Positions 25,401-34,949 of a stretch of 64,000 nt of DNA are shown piece by piece (position 1 is the stretch's first letter; the number at the start of each line of letters is the position of its first letter). This DNA is from Daphnia pulex (taxonomy: Eukaryota; Arthropoda; Branchiopoda; Diplostraca; Daphniidae), in contig NC_060018.1 of NCBI RefSeq assembly GCF_021134715.1, positions 10,185,501 to 10,249,500 on the forward strand, given 5' to 3'. The position numbers and the translations under genes were made by a program. Under the pieces are notes generated by a model. It was not told where the DNA came from. It did not search any database and saw nothing but the letters and a program-made list of their open reading frames with translations.

Positions 25401-27718
25401 TCGAGCCGACCACACACGGCTTTCTTCTTCTTCTTCTTCACCTTTTTTTTTCTCGCCAAAGGTGTGTAGTATACCGTGTGTGTGTGTACGCACGTATAGG
25501 TGTATAGTATACGTACCCCCCGCTGAATGGAACAGCGGAGCGCCATCTGTGCACAGACGAAGCGGCCACACAATTTCTTGTATAGTCAGGAAGGAGGGGA
25601 GAGAGAAGAAGAAGAAGAAAAAGGAGAGGAAGAATTTGAATAAATGGGACATACACACAGCAATAAGAAAAAAAAGAAAAAGAAAAAAAGAGACTCAGTG
25701 ATTTGGAAATATGACGTATATTTATACCGCTCGCATCAAAGAGAGGCTGCGCGTACGTTCCATAAGAGTGATGAGGTTCTTTTCAATGACGTGTGGAAAT
25801 GAAGTGACATCGGCCGGGCGCTCCGTCCGACACGCCGCCAAAGACCTACCAGAAGAAAATGTTGTTTATTATTATATTTTCTTCTTCTTCTTCTTCTCTC
25901 TAGACTGCTGTATACCAGTATACACACACGCATACAACACATGTGTATATTTTCGTATATTTCGCTTCTTTATTATTATCATTCTCTTTTTTTTCCGTCC
26001 GTTTTTCAATGGAACGTATAAACAACCCACCGACACAGGTTTTTTTTTTTCTTTCTTCGCCATTTGATTCAATCACCCACATGTTTATTAAGCCCCCCTC
26101 CCCAAATGGGATTCTTTTTTCCTTCTTCTTCTTTATTTTTTTGTACCCGCAATGAAAATGATGATTTACCTGGAATGTTAGTTGATTGGATGTCATGGAT
26201 GTCTATTTACATTATTTACTTAAACGATAGAAAAAAAAGGAAAGATTCCAGAAGAATAGAGAACATTCCTTATGGGCGCTATGACCGTATTATTGCCGAT
26301 ATTATCAAGTCCTCCATTGTTCCTCGTTTGTGATTGGCCTATTATGTATACGTATTCTTTTGCAGGCCGCTCGAGCGAAGATGAGGATTCGTCGGATATC
26401 GAATCGGAGCCCGGGATCGCGCTCAAGCGGAAACAGCGCCGCTCTCGGACCACCTTTAGTGCCGATCAGCTGGAGGAACTGGAACGAGCATTCGAGCGAT
26501 CCCAATATCCGGATGTCTACACCAGGGAAGAATTGGCTCAGAAGACCCGATTGACCGAAGCCAGAGTTCAGGTGAGTTCCAATAAATAGACTTCGGAATC
26601 TATATCTATCTATCTATGCATTTCACAGACATTCTGAAACACAATGTAACATTCCTCCGTAAAGAAAAGATATGGCTCCATTTTCAAAAGCCAAGGTTAT
26701 AATACCAAAATAGTCGCTAGTTAATCTGTGCTGAATATCAGCACGTGAAATACGTGTACGTGCTCGCAAACGGATGATTTAAGAGAAAAGAAAAGAAGGA
26801 AGAAAGAAAAATCCTTTTGACTTAAACCGGATTTTTATTTTTATTTTTCGAATTCCAATAGGTGTGGTTCAGCAACAGGCGTGCCAGGTGGCGCAAACAC
26901 ATGGGGACGTCGCAACATCATCAACATCCCAACTCGGGGGGAGGAGGAAGCTCGTCATCGGGGCCGAGCATCGGCTCCATCGGTCTGCCTTATCAGAGCC
27001 AACCGGCCGTCGCCTCCCATATTGGCCAATACAGCGCATCGGAATCGACTGGAACCACGTCAGGTATTTATTCAAAATAAAAGTCTTTATTGTAAAGTAC
27101 ACAAGTTAATTCTATTGAGATGTAGATCGTTGCTGGCCGGATCGCACTGGCGGTGGCAATTTCCTGTTTCCGCAATCAGCAAACACCGGAGGCGTAGCTA
27201 GTTCGGCATTCAACACGGCGGAATCTTTCGGACAATTATTCGCGACCGCGGCGGCGGCTACACCAAGTGGCGGATTAAGCAACTACACTCCGACTTCTTC
27301 TTCCGCATCATCCGCTGGTGTGGAATACCCACCGCATCCGCACCATCACTTACCGGGGGCCCTTGGCGAAACCGGTTGGAATGCTGTGAAATCCGGCGGC
27401 GGCGGCGGCGGAAGCGCTGGCAATTCGATCGGAACCGAAATGCCCAGCTGGACAACTGCTCCGGCTTCTTTCAACGGATTCGACAACTACAACGGACTGG
27501 CCACGGGTGAAATGTTTATGGGTCACCATCATCACCATCACCATCATCAGAGCTATGCAGATGTCGGAAAAGCCGCCTCGGCCTCCTTCTCTTACGGCCA
27601 TCATCACAATCCGGCCGTTGTGGGCGTTTCTTCGGCCGCCGCAGCCGCCGTGGCTTACCGGAACTATAATTTGGCCAAAGGAAACAGTGCTGCGGCAGCC
27701 TCATTCGGATTTTACTAA
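22460..27718 (+). CDS. Pax3/7-family (gooseberry/paired-like) transcription factor B, complete
   Basis: Six exons join in frame: 22460-22532, 22878-23230, 23297-23474, 26366-26571, 26862-27063 and 27126-27718, giving 534 residues. The paired domain runs from about residue 24 ([18 protein letters not shown]) through [18 protein letters not shown] and GVIGGSKP to [14 protein letters not shown]. An octapeptide-like HTINGILA follows, which recruits Groucho in this family. The homeodomain has WFSNRRARW with Ser50, and the tail is rich in Gly, Ser, His and Ala. Such proteins are nuclear DNA-binding regulators of segment polarity and neurogenesis. All splice sites are GT-AG. The second intron (23231-23296) is only 66 bp, phase 0 and free of stops. 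The intron between homeodomain codons 46 and 47 is the classic paired-class position. Gene A upstream is a tandem paralogue. Which is gsb and which gsb-n is unresolved. Confidence 0.93.
22533..22877 (+). other. Intron 1 of Pax3/7-like gene B
   Basis: A 345-bp AT-rich intron with donor G|GTAGG and acceptor TTATAG|GCC. An in-frame ORF runs from 22613 through the second exon, so an alternative first exon could in principle feed the paired domain from here, but the AT-rich composition argues against coding. Confidence 0.7.
23475..26365 (+). other. Intron 3 of Pax3/7-like gene B (octapeptide to homeobox)
   Basis: A 2.9-kb intron with donor GCAG|GTACAC and acceptor TTTTGCAG|GCCGC. It is microsatellite-rich (T tracts, TTC repeats near 25425-25440 and 25879-25896, GA repeats near 24366-24378). 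No exon was seen. Introns like this in developmental genes often hold enhancers. Confidence 0.7.
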
Positions 27719-28197
27719 AAAAAAAATTACTTAAAGAAGGATAAATTATATTTTCAAATATTTCTGTGAAAATGTCATCATAGGGAGGGATTGTAAAATC
27801 TCAGGAATGAAAAAAAAACATTCAAACGTATTACTTGATCTGCATATTTTCTTTTCTATCATGCCTTAAAATATTACATCATCATCTTATCAAACATTAA
27901 ACTAGTTCATCGGAATGTAATCTCTACGCTAAAGTAACGCATGTCTCTTAATATTTTCTATTCTTATCTTTTTTTAAAAATAAGGAAAATACATTACATT
28001 AACAAGAATTTCGTATAATCCAAAAACATTTTTATTAAGTATGGGCAGAACAGGCAAAAAAGCGTTTCTTAAGTATGCAATAAGCACAATTCATTTTTCA
28101 TTGGGAAAATAACAAAATTGTATAAAGTGAGATTTTGATTTGGCGAGTGTGCAAGAGATTGATCGGAAAAATATTTTGACAAGATCAGGTTAGTGAC
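27719..28197. other. Short convergent intergenic region
   Basis: Only about 480 bases separate the stop of Pax gene B from the stop of the minus-strand DNAJC10-like locus, so the two 3' UTRs meet here. A minus-strand AATAAA (TTTATT at 28031-28036) would serve the DNAJC10-like locus. Confidence 0.6.
28031..28036 (-). terminator. Polyadenylation hexamer AATAAA of DNAJC10-like locus
   Basis: The minus strand reads AATAAA about 160 bases past the RDEL stop. It is the best candidate poly(A) signal for that transcript. Confidence 0.5.
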
Positions 28198-30496
28198 TTA
28201 GAGCTCGTCACGACTGGAAGCAACTTTGTTATCAGAGGCACTAGGAGAATGAGAAACCAGGAGTTCTTCGAGCCACTCCACGAGGTCCTCCACTTTTCTG
28301 CGGTCGTTGACAAACGGGATGCCGAAGGGACTCTGATGCGACCATCCCGTTTTACCCGGATAATATCGCACAGTCGGGTAGGATTGAACGCCAGCATTTC
28401 GGCACACATTTGGGAAGCTATCACAATTGACTTTGGCAAATTTCAGACGGCGGCCATCGTCCAGTTGCTTGGCGGCTAATTCGAATTCCACTGCAAACAC
28501 TTGACAAGGACCGCATCACGGCGCGTAATAGTCAACCACCCAAGGAGTACTGGAACGGAGCACCAGGTCCGCGAAGTTGTAATCGCCCAGAGCGTAAACC
28601 GACGATGGTAGCGAATTGACCAGCCAGCTGCGTAGCGAATATGCGTCCCGCTGGAAGCCGTTGTAGGTACTAGTAGCGAGACAAACAATTCAATTAATAA
28701 AAAAAAAACAAAGAATAAAATCACAGAAAATTAAAAAGTGATAAAACACTTACATGATTTCACCAGAGCGTCCTCCCATAACATACATCCGAATGGTTGG
28801 ATAGGAACGAATATTGTGTTGGGTACAGAGCAATTCCTGGGTGACGCAATCCACTGATCCGACGTTGATGTTAGTTAAAGGGCCGAGCATTCTGGCAAGT
28901 GAACGCCACTGGGGTGCCAACTGAATGCAAGGACCGCACCACGAAGCGAAAAAATCCACCAGCCATATTTCTGTTACAGGTCTGTTCAACACCAGCAACT
29001 CGAAATTGTCGATCGTCAAATCAACCACTGCGAAAAGTAAAAAAAAAAAATTTCAAATTCATTATTCTCTCACGATTTCAAACGTAAAAGATCATTTCCG
29101 AGATACCTGGAGGGCGAAGAACATCTTCAACAAATGTGGCGATATCACGGCTGACAAACTGACCAGTGTACGCATGTAGAGTTGAATAATTATAAAAGAT
29201 TATTGTTGGATATGAGCGAACGTCATAAGAGGCACAGAGGTCGCGATAAACGGAGCAATCCAGAGAGCCAAATTTGACTATGCCACCAACCAGACTACTG
29301 GCCTGAAATAAATAGAATTGAAAAACAATAGTTCTGGAGCCACAACAAACTACAATAAGCTTACTCTTCTGAATTCAGGAATAAGACGCATACAAGGTGG
29401 GCACCACGGAGCGTAAAAGTCAACAACCCAAGTATGTCCATCTTTGAGACAACTGGGAAACGAACTCGGATTCAGAGTTTCCAGATTAGGTGCCCAAATG
29501 CTGTTTCGTGCAAAATTCACTACTTCAGACACACACACTCCACCGACATGGATCTCTACCGCTCCACCTCGCTTGAAAGTAGCAAATGTCGGATACTTTG
29601 CGATGTAATGTTTTTCTCTGTTTAGAAAGAGAAAATCGATTATTCAATAAATGTTTCGATATGGGAGAAACATTTGACGTACTTGCAAAGTTCTTCAGAC
29701 ATATTACAATTGATGTGACCTAATTTTATATGAGGTAAGAGGGCAGGTAGTCGTCTATACTGTTATTACTGTAGATCGGTGAAGCGAGACGAATCTTGGC
29801 TTTCTGTAAAATAAATGAGCCAATCTTGGCCGAGATCTTCGTTTAACTTTGCCCTGATATTCTATAAACGAGATAACATAAATATTTGTTGGTTTATTTT
29901 GAAAGCTTAAAATTACCTCTAGAGTCTAGACTTTCTTCGTCAACGAGTTCCGCTTCCGGAAGCTGTCCGAGTATTTGAGTCGCGATTTCAAGATAGTTAA
30001 GACTGTGAATCTCAATGCCAGCTTGAAGAGTAGAATTGCCTGACGGTAGGTGTACGGTAGCTGACTGGAATCCGGTCTTGGAACATGATATATCTTTGGA
30101 GGAACAGTCGACATAAGCCACTGCAACTAACCCATCCTAACAAAAATCAAAGTTTTGTTTGACTAATTTAAATTGCTTTAACATCTAAATACTGACGAAG
30201 ATATAAGAGAGCTTGCTCCTGCTTTGCCACGAAGGACAATTGGTGTCGTCGGAATCTTTACAGAAGATGAACAGTAAGGGAGAACTTCTTATTATTTCAT
30301 CCTCCAGAGTATCCTTAAGGATATTGTAGTTAGAAATTTCAGTTGCCTGAGTAGGTAGTTTATGCAAAACAAAGTTCTGCATGTCTTCAGGAGTCCTCTC
30401 CCCATAGTATTTATCTTTCTAAAAATCAAACTTAATTAAAATGAACACTATGATTTCACAGCACAAAACAACTTACATTGGGATATAAAACAAGTG
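28198..30496 (-). pseudogene. DNAJC10/ERdj5-like ER disulfide reductase, 5'-truncated and disrupted
   Basis: Minus-strand exons, 5' to 3': 30477-30496 (cut), 30197-30418, 29917-30136, 29683-29861, 29365-29617, 29107-29302, 28754-29027 and 28198-28669. They encode the C-terminal part of the ERdj5 architecture: a redox-inactive thioredoxin-like stretch, then thioredoxin domains with WCPPC, WCGPC and a last CGPC, ending in the ER-retention signal RDEL. ERdj5 reduces misfolded ER proteins for degradation. The signal peptide, J domain and first CXXC thioredoxin domain are absent: the first exon stops at a 372-bp repeat. Other lesions are a 1-nt phase conflict between exons 29917-30136 and 29683-29861, tandem stops TAATAA in the latter, and TGA replacing Trp before the last CGPC (28516-28518). 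The other exons keep clean splice sites, so decay looks recent. Confidence 0.85.
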
Positions 30497-30868
30497 AAAA
30501 ACCGTCCCCTTCTATCGATTGTCATCGCCACCCTATTCCCCCCAACAGTAATAAAAGCAAAAAAAAAATCGTCACTCTTTATATACATGCAAGAAAATTC
30601 TCCATATTTCCCCCGATTTACGCTCAGTCCTACATCATGTCTCATCCAGTTAAACTTCCCCAGTTTCCCAAATACGTGCTATTCCCACTCAAAAACTCCA
30701 AAATTTAACATTTACAACAGAAAAGTTGCAAAGTGTTTACACCTAATCAACTTCCAAGACGCCGCGGAGCCATTCCTCAAGCGCCCCCTCGAACTAGAGG
30801 CGCGCGAACTATTTGAAATATACATGTCAAACTTTATTGACGATTGGGTAGAAATTCCCAATCATCAT
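30497..30868. repeat. 372-bp direct repeat, copy 1 (retroelement-derived fragment)
   Basis: Identical by eye, including a run of ten A, to 32738-33109, with a constant offset of 2241 bases. The left edge falls exactly where the DNAJC10-like exon stops. The right edge runs into an ATC triplet repeat. Copy 2 lies inside a longer element, so this copy looks like a recently moved or duplicated fragment of it. Confidence 0.92.
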
Positions 30869-31680
30869 CATCATCATTAATCATTATTGCGTTTATGTAT
30901 TGCATGGTCGTTTTTGGAAGCACCCCTTTTCTCCCTTTTCTCTTTTATTAACAATGTTGATAGAAAAGTAAAAGGAAAGAAACATAAAAAAAAAGAAAAA
31001 TTATATTGTGTCAAGGATTTCTTGTCTTCAATCAAATCAATGAAGGAAAATTTCTAGTTGATTTACTAAGCCGTAAATTTTCTTAAGGTACTTGTCAAAA
31101 TCAACTTGTAAAATATTTGGGAATAACGATTTGGCTATTGTTTATGTATAGCAATGGCTAGCGGGCCGCGCGCTTAACAAAAACAAATGTGTGCCCCTCC
31201 TTTCTCAGTTTCCATCACCTGGATTAAAAAAGTAAAACCTTATTCCAGACAGAAAATCAGTACCCCAAATTCGTTTTTTCCTTAAAAATGTGTGCGCCAG
31301 AGTAAAGAACTGGCTTAAATGCGTTTATTCAAAAGTATCCAGACAGAAACGCTTCAAACGTAATGCTAGTGCAGTGCGCATCTTGTTCAAAAAAATTTTG
31401 TTTGACAGACTTTAGGATACTGGCTTGAACGTGTTTATTCGAGAGTCATTTTGTCAGAGAGATTGTCAATCAGCCTTTGTTATTCAAAGGTGGCCACCCA
31501 TGCCACATCAATATAGCGTTTAATCTCGTATGTAGACGCCCATAGCAACAGGTATAAGCTAGTAATAAATGGGGGTGATTCTACTTGAAAAAGAAGGATT
31601 TTTTTAAGAAGAAGGAACTTTAAACAGTAGCACAAGATTCAATACAGAGAAAAGCTTAAATAATAATGTTGTATAGTCCG
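30869..31680. other. AT-rich non-coding stretch within the transposon patchwork
   Basis: No gene recognised. Two imperfect copies of a block with core CTGGCTTRAAYGYGTTTATTC occur near 31310 and 31421, about 112 bases apart, suggesting an older tandem repeat. Confidence 0.4.
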
Positions 31681-31800
31681 TTATACGTCCGTTGCAGTTC
31701 CGCAACAATAATAATGTGTTTTAACATTCTAACTTCCCAAATTAAACGTAGACTGAAAAAGGCAAACACAGACACCTACCCTTATCATTTATTTCTGTCC

Positions 31801-32045
31801 TTGGACGTCCGGCCTTAAAGGACCTCTGCAGTATTTTCGCTTATTAAAATTATTTTCACCAGTTGAGGATGTGCCGCCGTTCAGGCGACACCGAAAAAGT
31901 TTTAATAAAGCCATTATACCCTTCATTCCTATCTCCCTTGTACGTCCGGCCTATAAGGACCTCTGCAGTATTTTTTCTCGATAGAAAGTTCCGCCGCTCA
32001 GGCATCACAAAAAAAAGGTTTCTATCTAAGCCATAATACCCTTCT
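31801..32045 (+). repeat. Two tandem repeat units with conserved potential hairpins
   Basis: Unit 1 is about 31801-31925 and unit 2 about 31936-32045. Both contain ACGTCCGGCCT, AAGGACCTCTGCAGTATTTT, a short GCC/GGC hairpin around YTCA, and AAGCCATWATACCCTTC. Between these blocks each unit has complementary arms that differ between units but stay paired: TTATTAAAA with TTTTAATAA in unit 1, GATAGAAA with TTTCTATC in unit 2. A GTCC/GGAC mini-hairpin heads each unit. The pairing-preserving substitutions suggest a selected RNA or DNA structure in the leader of the adjacent element. Function unknown. Confidence 0.7.
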
Positions 32046-32295
32046 CTCTAATTAATATTTAAAACCATTTCCACATTTCCATTTCAAAAATATCTTGATT
32101 AAATTCTTGCTATATGCCAAACCTACAAAAAAGAAAAACCACACAAAAAGAAAAAGCTTCGCCTTAAAAAAAAATCCCAAATTCTAAAAAAAAATCCGTA
32201 TCTGTCTAATTAATATTCTTCTACCCATATTTATCCCCCAGTAGAAATACTCTCCTTTCCTTAGTATTTCCATATTTATTTACAGATCCTTCAAT

Positions 32296-33540
32296 ATGAC
32301 TGACCCCCAAATGAAATATGCGATTGTGATCACGAAAATCCAAACAAACCAATTTGTTTCCGCAATCACAATCTCCACGCGTAAAAACGATACAGCAGAT
32401 TTTATTCCACAAACCGAAAAAAGCTGTTGTGTTTATAAAGTTAAAGTCGAAGATCCCATACCCAATAATTCCACTTCCAGCCAAATAATGACTCAAAACG
32501 TCAGAATAAACCCAACTAAACTTCCCAATTTTATTAGAAACAACCCGACTGTCGAACAAATAATATCTAACACCCCCGAGACAGTCGAAGCAGCCCAAAT
32601 TCTTTTCTCTTTAAAAGAAACTTTGAAAGAAGTAGTCAAAAAGATTTTTCAACTTCTGAAAAATAGCCGCTTTCTTTCCTTCATTCACTACCCCCGCTTC
32701 TCACTTTTAAACCAACCGCTTCCCTTTCATTCAATATAAAAACCGTCCCCTTCTATCGATTGTCATCGCCACCCTATTCCCCCCAACAGTAATAAAAGCA
32801 AAAAAAAAATCGTCACTCTTTATATACATGCAAGAAAATTCTCCATATTTCCCCCGATTTACGCTCAGTCCTACATCATGTCTCATCCAGTTAAACTTCC
32901 CCAGTTTCCCAAATACGTGCTATTCCCACTCAAAAACTCCAAAATTTAACATTTACAACAGAAAAGTTGCAAAGTGTTTACACCTAATCAACTTCCAAGA
33001 CGCCGCGGAGCCATTCCTCAAGCGCCCCCTCGAACTAGAGGCGCGCGAACTATTTGAAATATACATGTCAAACTTTATTGACGATTGGGTAGAAATTCCC
33101 AATCATCATAAAGTCCCAGTTCCAACCAAACCATCGGAACTACTTTTTTCAACCTTTCACCTCGTCAACACCAGCAAATGGACACCCTCTTGCAACATCT
33201 TTAACCATCCTCGCAAAGGACTACCCGCGATACGGACGGTATTGCACGGAATATACGCAACAAGACGCCCGCTTTCTATATTTTGTAGAGTCAGCCATTG
33301 ATGTCTTCCACAAACCAATTTTCGCCCGAAATGGATACGGCACCAACCAACTACAAGTCAAGGCAGACCAGCATCTCCTCGCCGAGAACGAGAAAATTAT
33401 TGAAGACAACCAAGCGCTCAAGCTTCGCCAATCCCGCATGGAAAAATACATCACACTACGCGTGAAATCCCAAAAATGGCCGTACTCTTATAACTATTTG
33501 CCACTCCAACCTTTGGAAGCCTCGAGGACGGGACTTTCGT
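32296..33540 (+). pseudogene. Broken ORFs of an unclassified retroelement-like unit
   Basis: A 147-codon ORF (32296-32739) is followed by three overlapping reading frames that continue one another through frameshifts until a TAG at about 33541. The last part contains a coiled-coil-like, charged stretch (around LLAENEKIIEDNQ). The + strand is A/C-rich and G-poor across the unit, which is often seen in LTR-retrotransposon coding strands. A purine run (AGGGGGAGG, 33541-33549) directly follows the last stop, as a polypurine tract would. I recognise no catalytic domain; a Gag-like role is only a guess. The 372-bp segment 32738-33109 is shared with copy 1. Confidence 0.5.
32738..33109. repeat. 372-bp direct repeat, copy 2
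   Basis: Embedded copy of the segment at 30497-30868, apparently without mismatch. Here the sequence continues into the element on both sides, so this is the parental context. Confidence 0.92.
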
Positions 33541-33551
33541 AGGGGGAGGTA

Positions 33552-34136
33552 TGTAATGTATTTCAAACTATTGATCCTTTCCCCCCACATCGCTTTCCCT
33601 TTTCCGCAACCTCAGCTTCCGCATCAGCTAATCAATCTACAACTACGTATCTCTGACTCTGCCGAGTCAGACCCATCACTCACCTTATTATCACCCATAT
33701 GTATTCTTATTACCCTCCTTCAAACCTTTCGGGGTACCTTTTCCCCTCATCCAATTTCCCGCCGATGACCGTGGAATTTGGAGCCATCTCCAAATTACAC
33801 CGACTACGCTACTGGTATATAACCCAGCAGCCACGACATCCTCGGGGGCAGTAGCATCAGTAGTAGCAGAGCAGTAGCATCTTCAGCCAGTCAGTCGCCC
33901 GAGTCGCCAGCCGCCGGACATCGACTACTCCGCAGTCTCCTCCGTAGCCGCTGTCCTTCCCCGCTGCTCTTCCTCGCTGTTCTTCCTATTCATTCTCCCT
34001 CGCCGTTCTCCCTCTCTATTCTCCTTCTTCATTCTCCCTCTCTCTATTCTTCCTCTCTATTCCCCCTCTCAGTTTCCCCCACTCAGTGTATGTGTGCAGC
34101 TCGTGATTCAATACAACAACCAGATCTGTCATCACA
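33552..34136 (+). mobile_element. Putative LTR (3' LTR or solo remnant)
   Basis: Begins TGTAATG directly after a polypurine-like tract and plausibly ends in CA near 34136. It contains a TATATAA box at 33816-33822 followed about 30-40 bases later by CAGTAG/TCAGT initiator-like sequences, then a CT-rich region. These are the parts expected of an LTR promoter and R/U5 region. No matching 5' LTR was found in the window, and no primer-binding site is evident, so the element is truncated or this is an isolated LTR. Boundaries are approximate. Confidence 0.5.
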
Positions 34137-34137
34137 C

Positions 34138-34406
34138 GGTGCAAGGTATTTCTCGACTCTGGATTTGCTGAGTGGATACTGGCAAATCGAGATAGAAGAA
34201 AACGTAATATAAAACAGCTTTTATTTGTGAATATGGTTTGTACGAATTTAACTGTATGCCATTTGGTTTGTGCAATGCACCAGGCACATTCCAAAGAGAG
34301 ATGAATACGGTGTTAAAGGACGTACTTTATGAATTTACACTTGTTTACCTTGACGACATCATCGTTTTCAGTAAAACGCTTGATGATCACATAAAACAGT
34401 GTTAAT
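34138..34406 (+). pseudogene. Ty3/Gypsy-type reverse transcriptase fragment
   Basis: The conceptual translation shows family hallmarks in order: ARYFSTLDLLSGYWQIEI, then after a stop in the frame FNCMPFGLCNAPGTFQREM, then the catalytic VYLDDIIVFSKT. Only the palm and part of the fingers are present, roughly 85 codons, with an internal stop and no flanking protease or integrase. It is a dead retrotransposon relic. It abuts the putative LTR, which suggests nested insertion. Confidence 0.88.
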
Positions 34407-34689
34407 AAACGTTCTTACACCACCCCGCGCGCCGTTTTATTTGTTAAACAAAGAAAACACGCGCTTATGAGGGGGCGACAACTCAGCGTGGGTGAAATGG
34501 GGGAGAAGAAAGGGCAAAAAAAATAAAATCTATTTTCAATTTACAATTGACTAATACATGAAATATGACGCGAAAAATCTGAAAATGAAGATTGTTGTTC
34601 TATAAGTTTTTACTACTAGAGTTCTGGATATTCCGAATCATTGTTCTTCTACTGGGCGTCATTAGAAATTCTAATAAGAAATTCACGAA

Positions 34690-34949
34690 TTATTCAATGT
34701 GCACGTGGACAACTTTACTGCGGATTAGCAAATCGAAAGATTCCTCGCAGTATTTCATCGATGCAGATGCCTCACAATACGGCGATGGTGCAGTTTTGAG
34801 ACGAGATTTAAATGTATTTGAAAAAGTTATTGCTAAGACGTTTCCTCCGTCAAAAATTGGATTTTTTGGAACGCAGCGAAATTCTAATTTTTTCGTATTA
34901 AGCTTCTCTCACGCGAAGAAAACCTGTCGTTTGAATTTCCCACGCTGAT
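34690..34949 (+). pseudogene. Ty3/Gypsy RNase H fragment
   Basis: An ORF covering this stretch contains FIDADASQYGDGAVL, matching the first catalytic Asp region of Gypsy RNase H, followed by VIAKTFPPSK in the place of the usual strand after it. The normal connection domain and tail are missing. About 280 bases of unrelated sequence separate it from the RT fragment, so the parent element was interrupted or deleted there. Confidence 0.72.

Noticed and set aside
25140-25701. 142- and 172-codon ORFs inside the large Pax gene B intron
   Set aside because: Low-complexity translations from TTC/GAA repeats on opposite strands, with no recognisable domain.
28516-28518. TGA at the active site read as selenocysteine
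   Set aside because: The TGA replaces Trp, not Cys, both Cys of CGPC are kept, and other lesions in the locus fit simple pseudogene decay. No SECIS-like fold was sought computationally.
31801-32045. Hammerhead, twister or HDV-like ribozyme in the tandem repeat
   Set aside because: The conserved cores I know for these families are not visible. Only stem covariation is supported.
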